The notes beneath the pieces are model-generated. The model ran no database searches, had not been told where the DNA came from, and was given only the letters and a program-made list of their open reading frames with translations. Source: Caballeronia sp. BR00000012568055 (GTDB lineage Bacteria > Pseudomonadota > Gammaproteobacteria > Burkholderiales > Burkholderiaceae). Taken from it: 64,000 nt of DNA. The stretch spans positions 1-64,000 of the forward strand of contig NZ_JAQFVG010000237.1 in the NCBI RefSeq assembly GCF_029439455.1, written 5' to 3'. Of the stretch, positions 33,865 through 42,138 are shown one piece after another. Positions within the stretch are counted from its first letter, which is position 1, and each line of letters starts with the position of its first letter. Both the position numbers and the translations under genes were made by a program.

Positions 33865-34767
33865 TTAGCTGTGCTCCGCCATGAACGACTTCAACGCGAT
33901 GCGCTGCGACGGCTCCAGCGCTTCGAATTCCAGCCCGTAGGCCACGAAACCCGTGGCCGCCTCCGGCTCGCCGACGTGCCGCACGACAGCGACAGCATCG
34001 ACGAGTACGTCCATGCCGTCCGTGTTGAAGTGGAACGACACCTGAAGGCGATCGCCCACGCGCGCGGTCACGGTCATGACGGTCAGCGACATGCCGTACG
34101 GGCTGATGTCGCTCACGCGTGCCAGTTGCCAGTCGCTTTCCGCCGCGCCTTCCGGAGCGAAGCGCGCGGCCAGCCGCGTCGGCATACGCGCGAATTTGCG
34201 GGCGCGCAAGCGGCGAATCGTGCCGGGCGCGGAGAGCACGACGTAATTGAACGGCTCGCGGCTGGTGGCATCGACGGTGCAGGTGAAGCGGAACACGCCC
34301 TTGCCCGTCAGCGCGACCAGTTCCACCTGCTCGCCGCGCGACAGATTGAGCGGGCCGAAGCCAGCCATTGTCGGTTGCGTGATGAAGAGTGATCGCTCGC
34401 CGTTGCGGCGCGGATTCGAAAAGCCGATCACGCGGCTCGCGTACATCGCGGAGCCGGTCGTGCCCGTGCCGCGCAGGCCGACGCGCCCGCCAATCATCAA
34501 GCCGATCCCATCGAGTCCGATCGGCTCGTCCTTCGAACCGTCGTCCTTTGCCGCCGCCGGCGGAGGTTCGTCTGCGGGGCGATATAGCTCGAATTGCTGA
34601 AAGAGGAACGATCGCGCACCCTCGTCGGGCACGACGGTTCCCACTTCGAAAAGGAGTGCCCCATCTGCTGCCTGGATCGGCCAATCCAGGGGTGAATTCA
34701 CGGGCACATCTGACGGACCGAGGCGAACAAGCGCCGGCCCTGCTGGAGCGACGTTATCTTCGGACAT
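33865..34767 (-). CDS. YcgR-like PilZ protein, c-di-GMP-binding flagellar brake
   Basis: A 300-residue cytoplasmic protein with an N-terminal YcgR-type beta domain (to about 190) and a C-terminal PilZ domain. The c-di-GMP-binding motif is visible as the arginine-rich RLRARKFAR followed by DISPYG (D-x-S-x2-G). YcgR slows the flagellar motor when c-di-GMP is high; no flagellar genes are nearby. The start is uncertain: the ATG giving MSEDNVAP is used, but a TTG 30 bases upstream has AGGA in front. Confidence 0.8.
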   Translation of the reverse strand: MSEDNVAPAGPALVRLGPSDVPVNSPLDWPIQAADGALLFEVGTVVPDEGARSFLFQQFELYRPADEPPPAAAKDDGSKDEPIGLDGIGLMIGGRVGLRGTGTTGSAMYASRVIGFSNPRRNGERSLFITQPTMAGFGPLNLSRGEQVELVALTGKGVFRFTCTVDATSREPFNYVVLSAPGTIRRLRARKFARMPTRLAARFAPEGAAESDWQLARVSDISPYGMSLTVMTVTARVGDRLQVSFHFNTDGMDVLVDAVAVVRHVGEPEAATGFVAYGLEFEALEPSQRIALKSFMAEHS

Positions 34768-34930
34768 TTGCGTTTTGGTTTTAAGCGTTTTTTGCAATCG
34801 TCCTGAAAAGACAAAATTTCGTCAAGAGCCCCACGGCAACTTTTACGATAGTGTCCCTTTTTATTCACGCGAACAGTCGTTCTTACTCAGCCCGCGATTG
34901 CGTTATCTCATAAAAAGTTTTATGCGCATA

Positions 34931-34953
34931 AACATCGGGCGATAGCCGATGTT
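34931..34953 (-). terminator. Hairpin at the end of waaC
   Basis: AACATCGG and CCGATGTT form a perfect 8-base stem with a 7-base loop, overlapping the waaC stop codon. On the minus strand an AT-rich stretch with a T-run (ACTTTTTATG) follows about 15 bases later. A 14-base palindrome (34919-34932, centre TATGCGCATA) overlaps its distal side. Confidence 0.5.
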
Positions 34954-35944
34954 AGCGAACGATCGCGCCCGACTCCGACTGAGTCTGCGCAACGCGTTCG
35001 ATAGCCGCGAGCACTTGCGCCACATTCGGCGATGCATCGTGATCGCCGACCGACACCGAACGCCCCGGCGCGCTGATGCCGAAATGCTCGCGCGACGTCG
35101 CCGCGAACAGCATCACCGTGCGTCGCTGCAAGGCATGCGCGAGATGCACCAAACCCGTATCCGTGCCGACGACGAGTTCCGCCGCCTGAATCCAGTTCGC
35201 GCATTCTTCGACTGTCAGTTTCGGCAGCACGAGCGCTCCAGGCACGAGCGCGGCGATTGCCTGCGCTTCGCCCTGCTCCGATTCCGTGCCCCACGGCAGC
35301 GCGATCGTATAGCCGCGTTCGACAAGCCAGCGCCCCACTTCAGCCCAATGGTCCTTCGGCCACTTCTTCACATCGGCCGATGTCGCGTGGAACAGCATGG
35401 CGATCGGTTTGCCGCGCGGGATATTCAGATCGTGGTCGAGCGCGGGCAAACGAATGTTGTAGTCGGGCGTTTCATCGAAACGATAGCCGAGCGCATCCGC
35501 GACGCTCACGCGCATGCCGCGCCACGCATCCGTCAGCGGACGCGGACCGAATCGGCGGTTGTAGGCGAAGGCCGCGCCGCGCTCACCGAGATCCTTGTTG
35601 AGGTAACCAAAGCGCTCCGCCCCGCGCGCAATGAACGCGATGATCGCGCTCTTGTACACGCCGTGAATATCGACAATGACGTCGTACTTTTCCGCGCGCA
35701 ATTCGCCGATCGACGCCGCGATATCCTTCAGATCGTTCCAGTTGCGCGCCTTCTTGAACTTGCGCAAAGGCGCGCTCAGCACGCGATCGACGCCCGGATT
35801 CCAGCGGATGATATCGGCGAAGGCAGCGTCGGCGGCCCAGTCGATTTTCGCGGAGGGAAAAGCGCGCCGCAGGTCGGACACGACCGGCAGCGTCTCGACG
35901 ATATCGCCGAGCGACGTGACTTTGACGATCAGAATGCGCTTCAT
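34952..35944 (-). CDS. waaC: Lipopolysaccharide heptosyltransferase I
   Basis: A 330-residue GT9 family enzyme that adds the first heptose to Kdo in the LPS inner core, working on the cytoplasmic face of the inner membrane. It has the N-terminal KRILIVKVTSLGDIVETLP motif and the donor-site VGTDTGLVHLAHAL motif. Length and start (MKRILIVKV) match the family. It stands alone here, between the PilZ and YpfJ genes. Confidence 0.93.
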   Translation of the reverse strand: MKRILIVKVTSLGDIVETLPVVSDLRRAFPSAKIDWAADAAFADIIRWNPGVDRVLSAPLRKFKKARNWNDLKDIAASIGELRAEKYDVIVDIHGVYKSAIIAFIARGAERFGYLNKDLGERGAAFAYNRRFGPRPLTDAWRGMRVSVADALGYRFDETPDYNIRLPALDHDLNIPRGKPIAMLFHATSADVKKWPKDHWAEVGRWLVERGYTIALPWGTESEQGEAQAIAALVPGALVLPKLTVEECANWIQAAELVVGTDTGLVHLAHALQRRTVMLFAATSREHFGISAPGRSVSVGDHDASPNVAQVLAAIERVAQTQSESGAIVR

Positions 35945-36098
35945 GGAAGGTGCTTGAATGCTCCGTTAAGCCGTCGCTATGTTTCGAACAACGCGCCGGA
36001 AAACCCGCGATTCTAAAGAATTCGCGGCGAACGGGCTGTCAGCGATTGTAAGTCGCTGAATAAGTCGATGAAAATCCGTCGCCGCGTATTCAATGCAC

Positions 36099-36974
36099 TT
36101 AAAGCGATTGCGCCGAGAAGGTATCGCACTGACGCACATCACCGGTCGATAAACCGCGACGCAGCCAGCGCTGACGCTGCGCGCTCGTGCCGTGCGTGAA
36201 CGCTTCAGGCACCACGCGCCCTTGCGATTGCTGCTGCAAACGGTCATCGCCGATCGCGCCTGCCGCATTCAAACCCTGCTCGAAATCGCCCGGTTCGATC
36301 AGCTTGGCATTGTCCTGTTGAGCGACATTCGCCCACACGCCCGCGAAGCAATCGGCCTGCAACTCGACGCGCACCGACAGCGCGTTCGCCTGCGCAGCGG
36401 ACATGCGCGACTTCGCGCCATCGACCTTGTTCATGATGCCGAGCACGTTCTGCACGTGATGCCCGACTTCATGCGCGATCACATACGCCTGCGCGAAATC
36501 GCCGCTCGCGCCGAAGCGGTCGCGCAATTCGCGGTAGAACGAAAGATCGATATACACCTTGCGATCCGCCGGACAGTAGAACGGACCCATCGCGGTTTCG
36601 CCGCGCCCGCAGGCGGTCTGCGTGCCGCCCGTGAACATCACGAGCTTGGGCGCCGGATAGTCCTGATTGAACTGCGTGCGAAAAATGTGCTGCCACGTGC
36701 GTTCGGTGTTGCCGAGCACGCGGCGCACGAACACCGCGCCGGCATCGTTCGCAGGCGGCGCGTTCGATGGACGCGCTTGCTGCTGAGGCGCGCTCTGCTG
36801 CAAGACCTGCGCGCCGTTGATGATGGTCATCGGATTGATGCCGAAAAAATACGAGGCTGCCAGCGCCACCACGATCGTGCCGATACCGATCGATCCGCCG
36901 CCCATTCGGAAGCCTCCGCCTCCGCCGCGCCGGTCTTCTACGTTCTGACTTTCTGCTTCGTCATCGAGGCGCAT
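36099..36974 (-). CDS. ypfJ: Neutral zinc metallopeptidase, YpfJ family
   Basis: A 291-residue protein with one N-terminal membrane segment (about 29-45) after a glycine-rich stretch, and a peptidase domain with the zincin motif His168-Glu-Val-Gly-His172. The downstream family motif ELQADCFAG supplies a further acidic ligand. It is anchored to the inner membrane with the domain likely in the periplasm. The ATG with GGAGAA 6 bases upstream is chosen over a frame start 45 bases earlier. Substrate unknown. Confidence 0.9.
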   Translation of the reverse strand: MRLDDEAESQNVEDRRGGGGGFRMGGGSIGIGTIVVALAASYFFGINPMTIINGAQVLQQSAPQQQARPSNAPPANDAGAVFVRRVLGNTERTWQHIFRTQFNQDYPAPKLVMFTGGTQTACGRGETAMGPFYCPADRKVYIDLSFYRELRDRFGASGDFAQAYVIAHEVGHHVQNVLGIMNKVDGAKSRMSAAQANALSVRVELQADCFAGVWANVAQQDNAKLIEPGDFEQGLNAAGAIGDDRLQQQSQGRVVPEAFTHGTSAQRQRWLRRGLSTGDVRQCDTFSAQSL

Positions 36975-37338
36975 AGTGTTCTCCGTCCCGCTCGCGCGAT
37001 GCTCGCGCACAAAACCCATTATGGTACTCGCGCGCGACGATGGGCTTATCTCGATCGCGCGTCAAAGTTCGTTTCACTGCCTCTGCGCACCGGCTTTCCA
37101 AGTGCGGCAACTTGTCATGACGCAGTGCGGTCGATTGTCGCAAAAAACGCGCCTCGATCGTCGCGCAGATCTCCGCGCCAATCTCAAAAACATAAACCAA
37201 TCAATCGGATACGCACAGAACCGCCTGAAACTGCGGCATTTTCGCGCGCTGCGCATTGTCTGACGCATCGCAACACATCTCTCGAAATAGGACTAATCTG
37301 CGCCTCGTCAAAGCCCGTTTTACGCATCGAAAACCATC
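36975..37338. other. ypfJ-cioA divergent control region
   Basis: A 364-base gap between divergent ypfJ and cioA. It should carry the promoters of both. I find no convincing small gene, no clear FNR/ANR box and no strong sigma-70 hexamer pair that stands out. Confidence 0.5.
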
Positions 37339-38745
37339 ATGCACTCCACTCCCGAAGCACTCGATCTGGCGCGCATCCAGTTCGCGTTCACCGTCTCGTT
37401 TCATATCATCTTTCCTGCTTTGAGCATCGGTCTGGCGAGTTTCATTGCCGTGCTCGAAGGCGCGTGGCTCAAGACCGTCAAACCCGTCTACAAGGAACTG
37501 TGTCTGTTCTGGTCGAAAGTATTCGCGGTCGCGTTCGGCATGGGCGTAGTGTCGGGCGTCGTGATGGCCTACGAATTCGGCACCAACTGGGGCGGCTTCT
37601 CCAGCTTCGCCGGTCCGATCACCGGCCCGCTGCTCACATACGAAGTCATGACCGCGTTCTTTCTCGAAGCAGGCTTCCTCGGCATCATGCTGTTCGGCTG
37701 GAACAAAGTCGGCCCGAAAGCACACTTCGGCGCGACGTTGATGGTCGCCATCGGCACACTTATTTCGACGTTCTGGATTCTCGCCTCGAATAGCTGGATG
37801 CAGACGCCGCAGGGCTTTCGCATCGAAGGCGATCATGTCGTGCCGGTGGACTGGTTCGCGATCATCTTCAATCCGTCGTTTCCGTATCGACTGGCGCATA
37901 TGGCAATTGCGGCGTTTATCGTCGCGGCGCTGGTGGTGGCTGCGACCGGCGCGTGGCATCTGCTGAAAGGCCGCCGCGATCCGGCCATCAAGAAGACTTT
38001 TTCGATGGCGCTCTGGCTGCTGCTCGTACTGACGCCCATTCAAGCTGTAGTCGGCGACGCGCACGGTCTCAACACGCGTAAGTATCAGCCCGCGAAGATC
38101 GCGGCGATCGAAGGTATCTGGGAAACGGAGAAAGGCGGCACCGCGCTGAACCTCTTCGGCATTCCGGATATGGAAGCGGAAACTACTAAGTATGCCGTAC
38201 AAATTCCACATCTCGGCAGCCTGATCCTCACCCATAGTTGGGATGGCGAAATACGTGGCCTGAAGACGTTCCCGAAGGAAGATCGCCCGAATTCGACGCT
38301 GATTTTCTGGACCTTCCGCGTGATGGCGGGTCTTGGCGTGCTGATGATTCTGATGTCGATCGCCGCGTGGCTGCTGCATCGAAAACGCAAATTATTCGAT
38401 GCGCGCTGTTTCCATCGCTTCGTGTTGTTCATGGGACCGAGCGGCTTCATTACGCTGCTGGCGGGCTGGATCACCACCGAAGCGGGCCGTCAGCCGTGGG
38501 TCGTCTACGGCGTGATGCGCACCGCCGATGCCGTCTCGCCCGTCACCGCGCAACAAGTCGGCGTGTCGCTGCTGGCGTTTGTGATCGTCTATTCGATCGT
38601 CTTCGGCACCGGCATCTACTACTTGCTGAAGCTGCTGCGTCATGGTCCCGCGTTGCCGGGATCGCAAACCGAAGTGCCTGGTTCGCACGATGGCAACGCG
38701 CGTCGTCCGCTGAGCTTGCCGCATCAATCCATCGAAGGAGCTTGA
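37339..38745 (+). CDS. cioA: Cyanide-insensitive quinol oxidase subunit I
   Basis: A 468-residue bd-family quinol oxidase subunit with about nine helices. His22 in SFHIIFPALS matches the high-spin haem ligand, PYRLAHM carries the low-spin haem ligand, and the GRQPW motif is in place. The Q-loop is short, as in CioA/cyanide-insensitive enzymes. It oxidises ubiquinol and reduces O2 without pumping protons, giving a route independent of the ba3-type oxidase. cioB follows after 4 bases. Confidence 0.93.
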   Translation: MHSTPEALDLARIQFAFTVSFHIIFPALSIGLASFIAVLEGAWLKTVKPVYKELCLFWSKVFAVAFGMGVVSGVVMAYEFGTNWGGFSSFAGPITGPLLTYEVMTAFFLEAGFLGIMLFGWNKVGPKAHFGATLMVAIGTLISTFWILASNSWMQTPQGFRIEGDHVVPVDWFAIIFNPSFPYRLAHMAIAAFIVAALVVAATGAWHLLKGRRDPAIKKTFSMALWLLLVLTPIQAVVGDAHGLNTRKYQPAKIAAIEGIWETEKGGTALNLFGIPDMEAETTKYAVQIPHLGSLILTHSWDGEIRGLKTFPKEDRPNSTLIFWTFRVMAGLGVLMILMSIAAWLLHRKRKLFDARCFHRFVLFMGPSGFITLLAGWITTEAGRQPWVVYGVMRTADAVSPVTAQQVGVSLLAFVIVYSIVFGTGIYYLLKLLRHGPALPGSQTEVPGSHDGNARRPLSLPHQSIEGA

Positions 38746-38749
38746 GTTT

Positions 38750-39751
38750 ATGGATCTCACCGTTGCGTGGGCCGCGATCATCGCGTTGGGCCTGTTTATG
38801 TACGTCGTGCTCGATGGCTTCGATCTCGGCATCGGCATTCTGTTTCCGTTCTTCCCCGATCAACACGACCGCGACGTGATGATGAACACCGTCGCGCCCG
38901 TCTGGGATGGCAATGAAACGTGGCTCGTGCTCGGCGGCGCGGCATTGTTCGCCGCGTTCCCGATGGTCTATTCGACCGTGCTGTCCGCGCTGTATCTGCC
39001 GCTCATTTTGATGCTCGTGTGCTTGATTTTTCGGGGCGTGTCGTTCGAGATTCGCGCGAAGGCGCAGCGCACGAAACACATGTGGGACCTTGCCTTTATC
39101 GGCGGATCGGCGGGCGCGACGTTCTTTCAGGGCGTGGGGCTCGGCGCGTTTCTCGATGGCATTCCCGTCGCCGATGGCCGCTTTTCCGGCGATGCCTTCG
39201 GCTGGTTCTCGCCCTTCGCGATCTTCACGGGCGCGGCGCTGGTCATCACGTATGCGCTGCTCGGCGCGTGCTGGCTGATCGCCAAAACCGAAGGCGATTT
39301 GCAGCGGCGGATGTATCGCGTGGTGTGGCCGTTGACGCTGCTGCAACTCGCGACGATTGCCGTCGTCAGTATTTGGACGCCGTTGCAGGACGCGGGCATC
39401 GCGTCGCGCTGGTTCGATACAGCGTGGTTCTATCGCATGTTGCCGGTGCCGATTCTGGTCGCCGCATGTGCTTACCTGATGCGTCGATCGATCAATTCGA
39501 AGCACGAAACGTGGCCGTTCGCGATGGCGCTCGGTTTCGTGTTCCTCGGTTATACGGGGCTGGTGCTGAGCATTTCGCCGCACGAGATTTTCCCCGGCGT
39601 CTCGCTGTGGGATGTGGCCGCGCCGCGCTCCAGCCAGCTATTCACGATCGTCGGTGCGGCGGTGATATTGCCCGTCATCATCGCTTATACGACGCTGGGC
39701 TATTGGGTTTTCAGAGGGAAGGTGCGACATGGTGAACATCACTATCACTGA
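38750..39751 (+). CDS. cioB: Cyanide-insensitive quinol oxidase subunit II
   Basis: A 333-residue membrane subunit of the bd family with eight to nine helices. Typical segments are YVVLDGFDLGIGILFPF near the N-terminus, NGNETWLVLGGAALFAAFP-like sequence (here DGNETWLV) and a C-terminal helix. It pairs with CioA. Its 3' end overlaps the next, very small gene by 23 bases. Confidence 0.93.
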   Translation: MDLTVAWAAIIALGLFMYVVLDGFDLGIGILFPFFPDQHDRDVMMNTVAPVWDGNETWLVLGGAALFAAFPMVYSTVLSALYLPLILMLVCLIFRGVSFEIRAKAQRTKHMWDLAFIGGSAGATFFQGVGLGAFLDGIPVADGRFSGDAFGWFSPFAIFTGAALVITYALLGACWLIAKTEGDLQRRMYRVVWPLTLLQLATIAVVSIWTPLQDAGIASRWFDTAWFYRMLPVPILVAACAYLMRRSINSKHETWPFAMALGFVFLGYTGLVLSISPHEIFPGVSLWDVAAPRSSQLFTIVGAAVILPVIIAYTTLGYWVFRGKVRHGEHHYH

Positions 39752-39866
39752 GCGAGTCAGGAAGCTGTCGTGGTTCGTCGCGTTGTGGATGGCGGGCGTC
39801 GGCGGCGCGATGTTGCTCGCGCTGCCGTTCAAGTTGCTGATTAAGCTGGGGGCTTCGATTCACTAG
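39729..39866 (+). CDS. DUF2474 small membrane protein of the bd oxidase
   Basis: A 45-residue protein (MVNITITERVRKLSW, then a single helix WFVALWMAGVGGAMLLALPF and a short basic tail). DUF2474 genes commonly lie directly after cioB or cydB and the product is thought to act like CydX/CydS, stabilising the oxidase. It overlaps cioB by 23 bases. Its stop codon shares the palindrome CTAG with the stop of the convergent permease gene, so the two genes overlap by 4 bases. Confidence 0.85.
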   Translation: MVNITITERVRKLSWFVALWMAGVGGAMLLALPFKLLIKLGASIH

Positions 39867-40915
39867 AACAACATGGCCGCCAGCGCGCCCGCAACAATCC
39901 CTAACCCCACCACCGACACCGCCACGAACGTCAGCACCTTCGTCGAGAACGAGCGCCCCAACATCGCGAGCGATGGCAGACTGACGGGTGGCAAGGTCAT
40001 CAGCAACGCGCCCGCGGGACCGGCGGCCATGCCGAGCGACAGCATCGCCTGAATGATGGGCACTTCGCCTGCGGTCGGAATCACGAACAACATGCCGGCG
40101 ATGGCAAACGCCACGATCCACAACGCCGAATTGCCGATATCCGGTCCGATATGCGGAAACAGCCACGCCCGCGCCGCGCCGAGCAACAGCACGAGCACGA
40201 TGTATTCGGGAATCAGCCGCACGCTCATGCGGCCGAGAATCTTCAGCCAGCGCGCGAACGCGGTGCCGGGCACGTCTTCATCGACCAGCTTGGCAAGTGT
40301 CTCGCGCGATTTCGCCGCTTGCTCAGGCGCCACCATCCGATTCACCGCGTAGCCGAGGCCGAACACCATCAGCGCGCCGAGAATCAGCCGCAAGCCAGTC
40401 CACTGCCAGCCGAGCACGAAGCCCATAAACACCAGCGCGGCCGGATTGAGCACCGTATTGCCGAGCCAGAACGCGATCGCCGCGCCCGGCGCAGCTTCGC
40501 GCGCACGCAAACCCGCAACGACCGGCGCCGCGCAACACGTGCACATCATGCCCGGCAGCGACATCAGCCCGCCATTCACGACGCTGCCGAAGTTGTGCTC
40601 GCCCAGCGCCCGCGCGACCCAGCGCGGCGGAATCAGCGCCTGCACGGCCGAGCCGAGCAAAAGGCCTAAGACCATCGCCTGCCAGATCGCCTTGCCGTAG
40701 GCGAGCGCGTAATCGAGCGCGGCCTGCCACGACGGCGCGGGCGCTGTCGCAGACGTGCCCATCAGAATCGACTTGCCGATGGAATGCTGGCTCGCCGCGA
40801 CGAACGCGCGGTTGTAGTACGGAAACCACTTCACGTAGAACAGTCCGACCACGGCGATCAGCAAAAACACCAGCCAGCCGCGCGAGACGCGAGAGTGAGG
40901 GAGCGCGTTATTCAT
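39863..40915 (-). CDS. COG0701-type permease (YraQ/ArsP-like)
   Basis: A 350-residue inner membrane protein with about eight helices. It has the family's cysteine motif in the form MMCTCCAAPVV and a conserved PTAGEVPIIQ segment in the second half. Relatives include ArsP, an exporter of organoarsenicals, but the family is broad. The ATG giving MNNALPHSR is chosen. It starts 25 bases after the mnmH stop on the same strand, so the two are likely one operon. Confidence 0.85.
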   Translation of the reverse strand: MNNALPHSRVSRGWLVFLLIAVVGLFYVKWFPYYNRAFVAASQHSIGKSILMGTSATAPAPSWQAALDYALAYGKAIWQAMVLGLLLGSAVQALIPPRWVARALGEHNFGSVVNGGLMSLPGMMCTCCAAPVVAGLRAREAAPGAAIAFWLGNTVLNPAALVFMGFVLGWQWTGLRLILGALMVFGLGYAVNRMVAPEQAAKSRETLAKLVDEDVPGTAFARWLKILGRMSVRLIPEYIVLVLLLGAARAWLFPHIGPDIGNSALWIVAFAIAGMLFVIPTAGEVPIIQAMLSLGMAAGPAGALLMTLPPVSLPSLAMLGRSFSTKVLTFVAVSVVGLGIVAGALAAMLF

Positions 40916-40940
40916 AACGTTTGAATTGTCGATAAAAAAG

Positions 40941-42008
40941 TCAGCCCAGTACCGGCGTGGTCTCGGCAAGCTGCGCGAGCAAAGCTTTCGCCTGATCGAT
41001 GCTGTCGGCATCGTTCGGGCGGAACAGGATGCGGCTTGCGTGCGGCAAATGCGTGTACAGCGCGCGACTGCTGCGAGCGTACGCCGGATCGTAATGTTGG
41101 TCGATGAGTTCAGCGGACAGCTCGGCGCGCGCATCATCATCGATCAGTCGATGCCAGTGCGCCACGCGCTCGCGGCTATGCAGCCCGATGAACTTCGATA
41201 ATTGCGCTTTGAGGAACGCGCGGTCATCGAAAAGATGCGCGTAATCCTGCAACAGAAACGCGATGCGATCTTCACGCCGCGCCGACACTTCCACGCACGA
41301 AGCCGCGTGCAGACTCGCGAGCATCGCATCCGGCATGGTGATGGAACCGATACGCCGCCCTTCCGCTTCCGCGAACACGGGCAAGGCCGGATCGAAGGCG
41401 CTCAACGCGCCGATCAAGGCAGAATCGAACGCTTTCTGCGACGGCTGCGCGTGCCCCGGCAAGCCGCCCAGCAGCGAACCGCGATGCGCCGCGATGCCTT
41501 CGAGATCGAGCACTTGCGCGCCCGCTTCGTTCAGCGCATGAAGCAAACGCGTCTTGCCGCTGCCCGTATGCCCGATCAACACGACATAACGAAAACGCGC
41601 CGGCAAAGTCGTCAGCCGATCCAGCACCTCCCTCCGATACGTCTTGTAGCCGCCTTCGAGCTGCCGCGCCTGCCAGCCGACCATATTGAACATGGCCGTC
41701 ATGGAACCGGAGCGCTTGCCGCCGCGCCAGCAATAAATCAGCGGACGCCAGTTGCGCGGCTTGCCCGCAAAAATCGTGTCCATGTGATGCGCGATATTGC
41801 GCGCCGCCATCGCCGCGCCCACGCGCGTCGCTTCGAACGGCGAAACCTGCGCGTACATCGTGCCGACGATCACGCGTTCCTCGTTGCTGAGCACAGGCGC
41901 ATTGATTGCGCCGGGCACGTGGTCTTCGGCGAATTCGAGCGGCGTGCGGACATCGACGATATCGTCGAAATCGCGCAATCGGTCGAGGGAAACGAGCAGG
42001 CTTTTCAC
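40941..42008 (-). CDS. mnmH: tRNA 2-selenouridine synthase
   Basis: A 355-residue enzyme that replaces sulfur by selenium at the wobble uridine of some tRNAs through a geranylated intermediate. An N-terminal rhodanese domain has active Cys93 in IYCWRGGKRSGS, and a P-loop domain has GHTGSGKT at 146-153. Length and domain order match MnmH/SelU. It implies that selenophosphate (SelD) is made in this organism. It precedes a permease gene on the same strand. Confidence 0.93.
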   Translation of the reverse strand: MKSLLVSLDRLRDFDDIVDVRTPLEFAEDHVPGAINAPVLSNEERVIVGTMYAQVSPFEATRVGAAMAARNIAHHMDTIFAGKPRNWRPLIYCWRGGKRSGSMTAMFNMVGWQARQLEGGYKTYRREVLDRLTTLPARFRYVVLIGHTGSGKTRLLHALNEAGAQVLDLEGIAAHRGSLLGGLPGHAQPSQKAFDSALIGALSAFDPALPVFAEAEGRRIGSITMPDAMLASLHAASCVEVSARREDRIAFLLQDYAHLFDDRAFLKAQLSKFIGLHSRERVAHWHRLIDDDARAELSAELIDQHYDPAYARSSRALYTHLPHASRILFRPNDADSIDQAKALLAQLAETTPVLG

Positions 42009-42138
42009 GGGCGGCGGGAAGCAAAAGAGGCCAAAAATTATCGCATGGGCGCGTCAATCGGCGTGGGCGGGCTTTTTTTGGCGCGCGGGCGAAACGGCTA
42101 CAGTATGAGAATCGTGACCCGCAACGGGAGAAATGGCG

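Noticed and set aside
34798-34951. Flagellar sigma-28 promoter before the YcgR/PilZ gene
   Set aside because: A TAAA-like element is present, but the -10 part matches GCCGATAA at only about three of eight positions.
36192-37793. 533-codon plus-strand ORF across ypfJ and cioA
   Set aside because: It covers ypfJ antisense and cioA out of frame; both true genes have strong motifs.
42009-42132. Sigma-54 promoter before eutB
   Set aside because: TGGCGCG is followed by CGAAA at the -12 position, with no GC at the required spacing.
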